The translations under genes were made by a program, and so were the position numbers. Shown in pieces: positions 1 through 7,166 of a stretch of 64,000 nucleotides of DNA. The notes under the pieces were generated by a model. The model worked only from the letters and a program-made list of their open reading frames with translations. It searched no databases and had not been told where the DNA came from. Position 1 is the stretch's first letter. Every line of letters starts with the position of its first letter. Source of the stretch: Muribaculum sp. (lineage in GTDB: Bacteria; Bacteroidota; Bacteroidia; Bacteroidales; Muribaculaceae); the NCBI GenBank assembly GCA_009775095.1, contig VSOZ01000006.1:91758-155757 (forward strand), read 5' to 3'.

Positions 1-275
1 TTGTTCTTTCTCAACAACGCGCTCTTAGTGTCTTACGTTATCTACGCTCTATGCCGTCATATCAAAATTATACGCTTGAACAGCGTAATCTACTTGAATA
101 TTGGTTTACCGCCAATGGCCTTTCTTACGGTAAAGCCGTTGACAATAACGGAGAATACATCCTCCGTTCAGGTAAACCTATAGACAAAGACATGTCACGC
201 CGTGTTGAGTTCCGTATCGTCACCAGTGGCGATGATGTACTTGAAAACTTCGTTAACAAAAATTCCGATAAATGA
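1..275 (+). CDS. C-terminal end of an OmpA/MotB-like peptidoglycan-binding protein (5' truncated by contig edge)
   Basis: The open frame runs in from the left edge, with first full codon at base 3, and stops at 273-275, so only about 90 residues of the C-terminus are present. The segment reads like the end of an OmpA domain: LSQQRALSVLRYL matches the 'LS..RA..V..YL' helix, and MSRRVEFRI matches the conserved 'NRRVEF' strand that closes the fold. Such domains bind peptidoglycan in the periplasm. The stop overlaps the next gene's start (ATGA), so the two are translationally coupled. An OmpA-tailed protein followed by an HNH nuclease is the arrangement of ZorB-ZorE in type II Zorya defence systems. 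That assignment is inference, because the membrane segment and any ZorA are off the contig. A plain OmpA-family protein remains possible. Confidence 0.7.
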   Translation, partial: VLSQQRALSVLRYLRSMPSYQNYTLEQRNLLEYWFTANGLSYGKAVDNNGEYILRSGKPIDKDMSRRVEFRIVTSGDDVLENFVNKNSDK

Positions 276-1105
276 ATTTAGAAATTGAATTAAATGCTGA
301 TCCGGAATGTTCTAAGCCGTCAATTGATGAAACACCAATCTATTCTTTTGGTGGACTTAAAGTTTTGCTTGCTAACATGGGCTATAATGTGGATAAAGCT
401 CAAGCTTATAAACCTATTGATGTCGCTGATGTTACTCTTGAAGAAATCAAGAATGGTATTATTGAGTTTAATAATGACGGAATATTTGTTAATTCTGAAG
501 GAACACGTAGGCAAATTTTTCTATATAAACGAAGTTATCATCTTGAACGGTATGGGAAGCCACGTTTTCATATTCGTAAATGTCCAATCATTGAAGCATT
601 TATGAGTTCTGATAATTCTATCCCTGAATATCGGCGAGCTAATACTATTTCCGTTTGGGTACATGATATGGACGATAATATGATAGATAAAGAAGTTAAA
701 GATATCCCATTATGTAAATATTGTCTTAAGATGGCTTCAGAAGCGTTTAAGAATATGACTACAGACCAGTTTGTTAAAATTCTCAAAAATGCAGATAAGA
801 CAAGTACTGAAGAAAATATCGAAGTCGATATTTTCGGCTACACAAAAGATTGGGAACAAATAAGTCGTGCATACCGTGCAACCCACAAATATACTTGTGA
901 AATATGTGGTTGCCGTATTACTAATCCATTCGATCAACAATATATTCATACTCACCATCGTAATGCTATAAAAATAGACAATAGGATATCCAATCTCCAA
1001 TGTTTATGCATACGTTGTCATGCCTCGGTTGATGAATTTCATAAAACTCGTTTCTCTTCAGGTGCGAATAAAATCCTCCTTGACGAATTCAACTCAAAAT
1101 ATTAG
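272..1105 (+). CDS. HNH endonuclease domain protein (ZorE-like candidate)
   Basis: This 277-residue protein has an HNH nuclease domain in its C-terminal third, at about residues 205-265. It shows a CEICGC zinc knuckle, the HTHH catalytic segment, an N at NRISNLQ, and a closing CLCIRCH cysteine pair. HNH enzymes use a metal ion held by these histidines to cut DNA. The N-terminal 200 residues are not a family I recognise; they carry another Cys-x-x-Cys (CKYC, about residue 150). The start overlaps the upstream OmpA-like gene by 4 bases. The gene is visibly richer in A/T than the housekeeping genes downstream, which fits horizontal transfer. By context it could be ZorE of a type II Zorya system; a stand-alone HNH protein is the alternative. 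Confidence 0.8.
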   Translation: MNLEIELNADPECSKPSIDETPIYSFGGLKVLLANMGYNVDKAQAYKPIDVADVTLEEIKNGIIEFNNDGIFVNSEGTRRQIFLYKRSYHLERYGKPRFHIRKCPIIEAFMSSDNSIPEYRRANTISVWVHDMDDNMIDKEVKDIPLCKYCLKMASEAFKNMTTDQFVKILKNADKTSTEENIEVDIFGYTKDWEQISRAYRATHKYTCEICGCRITNPFDQQYIHTHHRNAIKIDNRISNLQCLCIRCHASVDEFHKTRFSSGANKILLDEFNSKY

Positions 1106-1185
1106 AATTATCACTAATCGTTTCATTTATACGAATATATAATTGTGTTTTACAATTAAAAGTGTGTGAGATTGGAAAAAATTTG

Positions 1186-1193
1186 TATTTTTG
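1186..1193 (+). promoter_or_regulatory. Bacteroidetes-type -7 box
   Basis: TATTTTTG matches the TAnnTTTG -7 consensus. It lies about 93 bases before the ATG of the ADP-ribosylglycohydrolase gene. Only a weak -33 match (TGTG at 1163-1166) sits at the proper distance. The rest of the 180-base gap is AT-rich with nothing else I can identify. Confidence 0.4.
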
Positions 1194-1285
1194 TTATGTG
1201 CATTCCGGATGCCTCGGCATAAATCGGCTTGGCATTCTACGATTATCTAAGACGAAATAGAGTTATTAATAAACGGTTATATTTT

Positions 1286-2074
1286 ATGTTAGGAGCGATA
1301 GTAGGCGATATAGTGGGCTCATTCTATGAGAATAGCCGACTTAAATTTTACGACGTTCAGTTAATTTGCACTCGAAGTAAATTCACTGATGACACTGTTA
1401 TGACTCTTGCCGTAGCGGAGTGGTTGATGTCGAGCGGTGATAAATCAAAGGAGGATTTAGTCCGCATTATGCAGGAATTCGGGCGTAAATATCCTAAGGC
1501 AGGATATGGCGGTCGATTTATTAGTTGGCTTGAGAGTGAGACGCCGCAACCTTACAACAGTTGGGGCAATGGTTCGGCTATGCGTGTCAGTCCGGTGGGA
1601 TTATATGCTCATACGCTTGATGAAGCATTGCGGTTGGCGAAGCTCACGGCTGAAGTATCGCATAATCATCCTGCCGGGATTGCCGGAGCACAAGCCATGG
1701 CGGCAGCAGTGTGGATGGCTCGTAACGGCTATTCTAAAGATGATATCAGGGAGTATATCATGGGTCGGTTTGATTACGACCTTACACGTACAATAGAGGA
1801 GATCCGGCCGGATTATCAATGGGATGTGTCGTGTCAAGGCTCTGTGCCTGAAGCTATAATAGCCTTTCTTGACGGAAAAGATTTTGAAGATGTTATGCGG
1901 CTTACAGTGTCGCTTGGCGGTGATGCCGACACGCAGGGGGCAATAGCCGGCTCAATCGCGGCTTGTGTTTATCCTATACCTCAATGGATGGCCGATGAGT
2001 GCGCTAAACGCCTGCCGATGCATTTGCTCGACTGCATGGAACGCTTTGAAAATTTCATAGCTTCAAGCCGTTAA
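1286..2074 (+). CDS. ADP-ribosylglycohydrolase family protein
   Basis: This protein of 262 residues belongs to the DraG/ARH family, which removes ADP-ribose from modified proteins or small molecules using two metal ions. The family signatures are present in order: GAIVGDIVGS at the N-terminus, FTDDTVMTLAVAEWL (metal-binding TDD), GNGSAMRVSPVG, SHNHPAGIAGA, and LGGDADTQGAIAG, which carries the second metal-binding DADT. The ATG at 1286 is preferred over an upstream TTG at 1229, because the family starts at this glycine-rich motif and the extra residues look random. The gene is convergent with rtcB. Its base composition matches the host, unlike the HNH gene before it, so it is probably chromosomal rather than part of the left-end island. 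The true substrate cannot be read from the sequence. Confidence 0.9.
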   Translation: MLGAIVGDIVGSFYENSRLKFYDVQLICTRSKFTDDTVMTLAVAEWLMSSGDKSKEDLVRIMQEFGRKYPKAGYGGRFISWLESETPQPYNSWGNGSAMRVSPVGLYAHTLDEALRLAKLTAEVSHNHPAGIAGAQAMAAAVWMARNGYSKDDIREYIMGRFDYDLTRTIEEIRPDYQWDVSCQGSVPEAIIAFLDGKDFEDVMRLTVSLGGDADTQGAIAGSIAACVYPIPQWMADECAKRLPMHLLDCMERFENFIASSR

Positions 2075-2076
2075 GT

Positions 2077-2117
2077 ACAACCGGGAGCTGTCGAAAATAT
2101 CGTCGCTTCCCGGTTGT
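2077..2117. terminator. Bidirectional hairpin between convergent genes
   Basis: A perfect 10-bp inverted repeat (ACAACCGGGA and TCCCGGTTGT) lies between the stop codons of the ADP-ribosylglycohydrolase gene and rtcB. The loop is 21 bases and T-runs are weak on both sides, so it is a terminator by position more than by strength. Confidence 0.6.
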
Positions 2118-2137
2118 TAAAATAGTATGTGCGTTTT

Positions 2138-3313
2138 TCAGCCTTTTATGACGGCGATAGGGGTGAGGCGTGTGCGTATGCGCACGAGGTCGGATTGGGC
2201 GGCCATAACTTCGTCGATGTCTTTGTAGGCACCGGTTGATTCGTCGAGGTCGGCGCGGCTGCGTACGGCGTGTACTATGCCCATGCTTTCGAGGCGGGTT
2301 ATCTCTTCTTGGAGCGAAAGAGTGTTGCGGGCTTCCGTGCGCGACAATCGCCGGCCCGCTCCGTGTGAGCATGACATGAACGACTCCGGATTGCCAAGTC
2401 CCTCGGTTATGTAGGAGCATGTACCTTGCGAGCCGGGTATTATGCCTATGGTGCCGGCGGTGGCGAGTGTTGCTCCCTTGCGGTGTACTATGCAGTTCTC
2501 GCCGAAGTGATTTTCCCACGCCGCATAATTGTGGGCTATATTGATCATGGGTTCAAATCGGGTGTCGGGCATGACATCGCCGATCACTTCCTGAATTCGG
2601 TGCATGATGAGTCGGCGGTTGCACAGCGCAAAGGCCACACAGTACTCCATCTCGGCCCAATATTGGCTGAACTCTTCGCTTTTTACGGGCAGGATGGGGA
2701 GTGCTATCTCCGACGGTACTGACGAGAACCACCTGCGGTTCAGCATGTCGGCTTTCTGGTTGTAAAATTCGCCTACCTGCTTACCGAGATTGCGTGAGCC
2801 GGAGTGGATCATTATCCAGAGATAGCCCTCGTCATCGCGCTGCAACTCGATGAAGTGATTGCCGCCGCCGAGAGTGCCTAATTGTTTTCGGGCGGCATTT
2901 ATCTGGCGCGCCACGACAGTTGTTGTGGATTCAATATCGAATCCTTGCGGCATAAATTCTTCGGACTGTGCGGTCTTGTGTCGGTCGCGTCCGAGGGGTA
3001 TCTGTTTGCGTATTCCGCGGAGTATGCCTTTGCGCAGTACCTCCTGTGTCAGTTCATCCACTCTTACGCTTGTCTTGACGGCACACATGCCGCAACCGAT
3101 GTCGACACCTACGGCGTTGGGTATTACGACGTTCTTTGTGGCGAGTACTCCGCCGATGGGCATGCCTTTGCCTCCATGGGCGTCGGGCATAAGGGCTATG
3201 TGCCGGTATACAAAGGGGAGCTGACAGAGGTTTATTACCTCCTGACGTCCGTGTTCGTCGAGTTCTGTGACCCAGCTTTTTACCGTTACGTTGTTGATGA
3301 TTGTTTCGTTCAT
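2138..3313 (-). CDS. rtcB: RtcB family RNA ligase
   Basis: At 391 residues this is an RtcB-type ligase, which joins RNA 2',3'-cyclic phosphate or 3'-phosphate ends to 5'-OH ends using GTP and manganese, in RNA repair or tRNA splicing. The conserved stretches are DAHGGKGMPIGGV, VGVDIGCGM (manganese-binding), GGGNHFIEL, GSRNLGKQVG, and CSHGAGR at about residue 314, whose histidine is guanylated during catalysis. It is divergent from a WYL-domain regulator 103 bases away, and a palindrome lies in the shared promoter region, so control by that regulator is plausible. No partner archease gene is seen next to it. The protein is a little shorter than E. coli RtcB (about 408 residues) but has all recognisable motifs. 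Confidence 0.93.
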   Translation of the reverse strand: MNETIINNVTVKSWVTELDEHGRQEVINLCQLPFVYRHIALMPDAHGGKGMPIGGVLATKNVVIPNAVGVDIGCGMCAVKTSVRVDELTQEVLRKGILRGIRKQIPLGRDRHKTAQSEEFMPQGFDIESTTTVVARQINAARKQLGTLGGGNHFIELQRDDEGYLWIMIHSGSRNLGKQVGEFYNQKADMLNRRWFSSVPSEIALPILPVKSEEFSQYWAEMEYCVAFALCNRRLIMHRIQEVIGDVMPDTRFEPMINIAHNYAAWENHFGENCIVHRKGATLATAGTIGIIPGSQGTCSYITEGLGNPESFMSCSHGAGRRLSRTEARNTLSLQEEITRLESMGIVHAVRSRADLDESTGAYKDIDEVMAAQSDLVRIRTRLTPIAVIKG

Positions 3314-3357
3314 GACATATTGTATTTAATTGTTTATGCCACAAAGTTGAGGCTTAT

Positions 3358-3378
3358 CTACGCAATGTTTTTGCGTAG
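3358..3378. promoter_or_regulatory. Perfect 8-bp palindrome in the rtcB/WYL divergent promoter
   Basis: CTACGCAA, a 5-base spacer and TTGCGTAG form a perfect inverted repeat. Its right arm overlaps the -33 box of the WYL gene's promoter (TTTG at 3370-3373). This is the position of an autoregulatory operator; that the WYL protein binds it is inference. Confidence 0.55.
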
Positions 3379-3400
3379 TTGAGAAAAAATGATATTTTTG
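3370..3400 (+). promoter_or_regulatory. Promoter of the WYL regulator gene
   Basis: TTTG (3370-3373), 19 bases, then TATTTTTG (3393-3400) fits the Bacteroidetes -33/-7 consensus. The ATG at 3417 follows 16 bases later, so the leader is short. Confidence 0.65.
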
Positions 3401-3416
3401 CAAAAAATACATGTAA

Positions 3417-4442
3417 ATGGCTCAAAATAAAAACGCTCTGCTTCGTTATCGCACGATAGACCGGTGCCTGCGCAACACGGGACGCCGATGGACTCTTCAG
3501 GATCTTGTCGATGCTTGTAGCGACGCTTTGTATGAATATGAAGGTAAGCAGGACTTGGTAAGCACACGCACCGTTCAGCTCGACCTGCAGATGATGCGCT
3601 CCGACCGGCTCGGCTATGAAGCACCTATAGAGGTATATGACCGTAAGTATTATCGCTACTCCGACCCTGAGTACAGTATAAACAACCGGCCTTTGTCGCA
3701 ACACGACATAGAAGTGCTCAACCGCACTATCGATTTGCTGCGACAGTTTGATGAGTTTGACCGTTTTCATGAGATGGCCGATGTCGTCAATCGCCTTCAG
3801 GACAAGGTGGCGTCCGCGTCCATGCGCCGCCCGATAGTGGACTTCGAGCGAAATCCCAATCTTAAAGGACTCGAATACCTAAATCCGTTGTATGATGTCA
3901 TATCGGCGCGACGGACGGTGACTGTATATTATCAGTCATTCAGTGCACGCCGTGAATCGGAGTTCATATTATATCCTTATCTTCTTAAGGAATACCGCAA
4001 TCGCTGGTTTCTGTTTGGATCGCGGGTGGACGACATGGCGCTCTTTAATCTCGCACTTGACCGTATATCCGGTTTTAAGATAAGGCATGATATTGATTAC
4101 CGTGAAAATCCGGATTTCGACGCTGATTATTTCAATGACATGGTAGGCGTGACCAAGCATTCCCGACTGAAAAAAGAGCGGGTTACGCTTCTTGTCGACC
4201 GCATTCAGTCAGGCTATATACAAACAAAGCCTATACACTATTCGCAGCGCGTTGTCGAGCGTAACTCCACTGACGGCTCAATGATTATCGAGATGGACGT
4301 TATCGTGAATCCGGAACTTGTATCGGAACTTCTCGGCTTTGGTAGGGGAGTGCTGGTGTTGTCGCCGCGGTCGCTTGCCGACAAGATGCGTGACATCCAT
4401 CGAAGTTGCTCGGTGCAGTACAACGCTCCTAAGCCGACATGA
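3417..4442 (+). CDS. WYL domain-containing transcriptional regulator
   Basis: This protein of 341 residues has an N-terminal helix-turn-helix-like region (residues 1-80, with RRWTLQDLVDAC) and a WYL domain at about residues 160-215. The domain motif appears as NRWFLFGSRVDD, following a YYQSFSARRESEF strand, and this is followed by the usual WCX-like C-terminal extension. WYL proteins sense ligands, often nucleotides or nucleic acid, and control nearby genes; several regulate DNA or RNA damage loci. It diverges from rtcB, and a perfect palindrome overlaps its own -33 box, so autoregulation and control of the RNA ligase are reasonable guesses. The gene converges with a structured RNA gene on the other strand. 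Confidence 0.85.
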   Translation: MAQNKNALLRYRTIDRCLRNTGRRWTLQDLVDACSDALYEYEGKQDLVSTRTVQLDLQMMRSDRLGYEAPIEVYDRKYYRYSDPEYSINNRPLSQHDIEVLNRTIDLLRQFDEFDRFHEMADVVNRLQDKVASASMRRPIVDFERNPNLKGLEYLNPLYDVISARRTVTVYYQSFSARRESEFILYPYLLKEYRNRWFLFGSRVDDMALFNLALDRISGFKIRHDIDYRENPDFDADYFNDMVGVTKHSRLKKERVTLLVDRIQSGYIQTKPIHYSQRVVERNSTDGSMIIEMDVIVNPELVSELLGFGRGVLVLSPRSLADKMRDIHRSCSVQYNAPKPT

Positions 4443-4450
4443 TAGGACTG

Positions 4451-4720
4451 AAAAACAGAAGAGCCACCGCTGAAAAGCGATGACTCTTTTGTTATAGGAC
4501 CACACCAAAGGATGCGATGAAACTCCGAATGACAGGATTTGAGTGCTCGCCGACCTTTGTAATCCGCCTTGGGCATAAATGCCATCACTCCGAAGAGTAA
4601 TTGGGGCCCGCCATCAGTCAACTAAGCTTGTCTCGGTATTTCATAAGTAATTGATGAGTTTCCCAATCAACTTTGATGTGGTAATACTTTCAATCCGGCT
4701 CTCTTGCCGTTTGTCTTATA
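4451..4720 (-). ncRNA. Candidate structured small RNA gene (family not identified; 6S-like shape possible)
   Basis: The minus strand here carries a full transcription unit without a convincing protein. A consensus promoter (TTTG, 20 bases, TACCTTTG) lies at 4724-4755. The predicted RNA begins near 4720. A terminator ends the unit: 12-base arms at 4460-4471 and 4476-4487 with G-U pairs and one loop of four, then five U. The RNA's 5' end (ATAAGAC) can pair with GTCCTAT near 4491-4500, closing the molecule. Inside are several short hairpins: GGC/GCC, TTGAT/ATCAA, ACTC-TTCG-GAGT with a stable UUCG loop, and GGCA/TGCC. The closed rod shape of ~230 nt recalls 6S RNA. I see no RNase P, tmRNA or SRP RNA signature. 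The only long minus-strand frame runs through the terminator into the WYL gene, so it is not a real gene. Confidence 0.6.
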
Positions 4721-4723
4721 ACA

Positions 4724-4755
4724 CAAAGGTAGCGATTATTGTTGAGATTTCCAAA
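4724..4755 (-). promoter_or_regulatory. Promoter of the structured RNA gene
   Basis: On the minus strand TTTG (plus 4752-4755), 20 bases, then TACCTTTG (plus 4724-4731) is an exact match to the Bacteroidetes promoter. No protein start follows in a usable frame. Confidence 0.65.
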
Positions 4756-4971
4756 CAATCGTCCATGATTTTTCATCCTATATGTTTTCTCTTAAATATA
4801 ATTTAGATCTAAATTAGTCTGAAGTTTGCAATGTGTTGTTTCGGGGTGTGGACGTAGTGGCGATATGATGCGGAATTGGTGAAAATTATAGCTAAATGTT
4901 GTGTTCTTGGTGTATTGGATGGATATTTGTCGCTGTTATTAATATTTTTGAAGAAAAATTTTAAAAAATAG
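4756..4971. other. AT-rich gap with no gene recognised
   Basis: Between the small-RNA promoter and the dapF promoter I find no credible coding frame or strong inverted repeat. The short open frames here lack any recognisable motif. Confidence 0.5.
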
Positions 4972-5001
4972 TTGGTATTTATATCAAAATGTATAACTTT
5001 G
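4972..5001 (+). promoter_or_regulatory. Promoter of dapF-dapL
   Basis: TTG (4972-4974), 19 bases, then TAACTTTG (4994-5001) matches the Bacteroidetes consensus. It lies 37 bases before the dapF ATG. Confidence 0.65.
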
Positions 5002-5037
5002 CAATCGGAAATTAATGTTTCATAAAATCGCACGCCG

Positions 5038-5889
5038 ATGGAAAGTATAAGATTCACTAAAATGCACGGCATCAGCAATGATTACATATATATAAATTGT
5101 ATGGATCATGAACCTGAACGCCTTGCTGAGCTGTCGGTGGAAATGAGCGATCGACACACGGGAGTAGGGGGAGACGGCATTATTCTTATATGCCCCTCTG
5201 ATAAAGCTGATTTTAAAATGCGTATTTTCAATGCCGACGGCTCGGAAGCCAAAATGTGTGGCAACGGCAGCCGTTGTGTGGGTAAATATGTGTATGACAA
5301 CGGGCTGACCGACAAAAAGACTGTAACTCTCGAAACACTTTCCGGAATCAAAATTTTAAATCTGCATTTAGGCTGCGACGGTAAGGTTGACAAAGTGACT
5401 GTAGACATGGGTTCGCCTGAGTTAAATGCCGCAGAAGTGCCTGTGACGTGTGAGGTGTTGCAGATGATCGATGCACCGGTATCGACATCTGCTGGCACTG
5501 TACATCTTACTGCCGTGTCGATGGGAAATCCTCACGGCATTGTTTTTGTTGATGACCTGCGGCAGGTTGATGTACATGGACTGGGCCGTGAACTTGAACT
5601 GCACGATATGTGGCCTGACAGGGCAAATATTGAGTTCGCTCAGGTATTATCGCCCGATGAAATAGACATGAGGGTATGGGAGCGTGGTAGCGGCGAGACT
5701 ATGGCCTGCGGTACAGGTGCCTGTGCGGTGGCTGTGGCGGCTGCGGCGACATCGCGTGCCGCCCGTAGAGTGACCATACATCTGCTTGGGGGCGATCTTG
5801 ACATCGAGTGGAGTCCTTGCGACGGTCATGTATATATGACTGGTGGTGCTACTACTGTATTTGACGGAGTATATGACCGTGTGAGTTGA
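5038..5889 (+). CDS. dapF: Diaminopimelate epimerase
   Basis: DapF converts LL-diaminopimelate to the meso form, the precursor of lysine and of the peptidoglycan cross-link. This 283-residue protein shows both catalytic cysteine motifs: MCGNGSRC with Cys74, and GSGETMACGTGAC with the second cysteine near residue 223. The early HTGVGGDG and FNADGSEA segments of the family are also present. The two-halves architecture and length are normal. dapL follows with only about 23 bases between, so the two form an operon. Together they give the short aminotransferase route to lysine used by Bacteroidetes. Confidence 0.95.
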   Translation: MESIRFTKMHGISNDYIYINCMDHEPERLAELSVEMSDRHTGVGGDGIILICPSDKADFKMRIFNADGSEAKMCGNGSRCVGKYVYDNGLTDKKTVTLETLSGIKILNLHLGCDGKVDKVTVDMGSPELNAAEVPVTCEVLQMIDAPVSTSAGTVHLTAVSMGNPHGIVFVDDLRQVDVHGLGRELELHDMWPDRANIEFAQVLSPDEIDMRVWERGSGETMACGTGACAVAVAAAATSRAARRVTIHLLGGDLDIEWSPCDGHVYMTGGATTVFDGVYDRVS

Positions 5890-5912
5890 AGGTAAAAAAG
5901 ATTGAAGGTACA

Positions 5913-7145
5913 ATGATAAAGGTAAACGACAATTTCTGCAAGCTTCCTGCAAGCTATCTGTTTTCAGAAGTAGCGAAGCGTATCGAGGCATTTCGTCGGC
6001 AGAATCCCGGGACGGAGATAATCAGGATGGGTATAGGCGATGTCACCTCACCTATATGCGCCGCTGCGGTGAGGGCTATGAAACAGGCTGCTGACGACCA
6101 GTCGCGAAAGGAGACGTTTCACGGTTATGGCCCGGAGCAAGGTTATGAATTTTTGCGGGCCAAAATCGCCGAGTATGATTACAAAGCCCGCGGTATAGAT
6201 ATTGCGGTCGATGAGATATTTATAAGTGACGGTGCGAAAAGTGACACCGGAAATATAGGAGATATATTATCGCACGGGTGCAAGATTGCGGTGACAGACC
6301 CCGTGTATCCCGTATACGTCGACACCAATGTTATGGCCGGACGTGCCGGCAGCTATGACGGTAATCGCTGGAGCAATATCGAGTACTTGCCGTGTACTGC
6401 CGAAAATGGTTTTATTCCGCCGATGCCCGTAGACAATCCGGATGTGATATATCTGTGCTATCCGAATAATCCTACCGGAACAACCCTCAGTCGTGATATA
6501 TTGGCTCAATGGGTCGATTATGCCCGTAGCCACAATGCGCTGATCCTTTTCGACTCCGCTTATGAAGCTTATATACGACATGAAGATATACCACACAGTA
6601 TATATGAGATACCCGGAGCCAAGGAGGTGGCTATCGAGTTTCGCAGTTACTCGAAAACGGCCGGTTTTACAGGACTGCGATGCGGCTATACGGTAGTGCC
6701 CAAGCAGCTGCATGGAGTTGACGCTAACGGTCACTCTGTATCGCTCAACGCTTTGTGGAACCGTCGTCAATGTACCAAATTCAACGGGGCCAGTTATATA
6801 ATACAGCGCGCCGCCGAGGCTTTGTATACCGACGAAGGTCGCCGTGAAGTAAAAGAGACGATAGACTACTATATGCGTAATGCCGCCGTTTTACGTGCCG
6901 GGGTGCGTGCTGCCGGACTTGATGTATATGGCGGAGAGGATGCTCCTTATATATGGATAAAGACTCCCGACGGAGTATCGTCATGGGAGTTTTTCGACAT
7001 ATTGCTCAAAGAGTGTAATGTGGCCGGAACTCCGGGCTCCGGATTCGGGCCTGCCGGTGAGGGGTATTTTCGTCTTACGGCATTTGGCCGTTATGAAGAT
7101 ACGATGAAAGCCGTTGAGCGTCTGAAACGATTTAATGTGAAATAA
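5913..7145 (+). CDS. dapL: LL-diaminopimelate aminotransferase
   Basis: DapL makes LL-diaminopimelate from tetrahydrodipicolinate in a single PLP-dependent step, bypassing the succinylase branch. The 410-residue protein has the family opening (KLPASYLFSEVAKRI), the RMGIGDVTSP segment, YPVYVDTNVMAGR, CYPNNPTGTT, and the PLP-lysine motif SYSKTAGFTG with the lysine near residue 247. The ATG at 5913 is chosen over an upstream in-frame TTG at 5886, because the TTG start would overlap dapF and adds residues the family lacks. The product feeds the upstream epimerase DapF, so the two genes carry out consecutive steps. Confidence 0.95.
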   Translation: MIKVNDNFCKLPASYLFSEVAKRIEAFRRQNPGTEIIRMGIGDVTSPICAAAVRAMKQAADDQSRKETFHGYGPEQGYEFLRAKIAEYDYKARGIDIAVDEIFISDGAKSDTGNIGDILSHGCKIAVTDPVYPVYVDTNVMAGRAGSYDGNRWSNIEYLPCTAENGFIPPMPVDNPDVIYLCYPNNPTGTTLSRDILAQWVDYARSHNALILFDSAYEAYIRHEDIPHSIYEIPGAKEVAIEFRSYSKTAGFTGLRCGYTVVPKQLHGVDANGHSVSLNALWNRRQCTKFNGASYIIQRAAEALYTDEGRREVKETIDYYMRNAAVLRAGVRAAGLDVYGGEDAPYIWIKTPDGVSSWEFFDILLKECNVAGTPGSGFGPAGEGYFRLTAFGRYEDTMKAVERLKRFNVK

Positions 7146-7166
7146 TCACTGTTATATTAATATATT

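Noticed and set aside
2426..2722. Plus-strand frames inside rtcB (also 2859-3224 and 2882-3382)
   Set aside because: They lie antisense to a well-matched RtcB and have no motifs.
4238..4621. Minus-strand frame across the WYL end and the 4443-5037 gap
   Set aside because: It runs through the terminator hairpin and into the antisense of the WYL gene, with no family match.
5886..5912. TTG start for dapL
   Set aside because: The next in-frame ATG fits the family start, and the TTG would overlap dapF.
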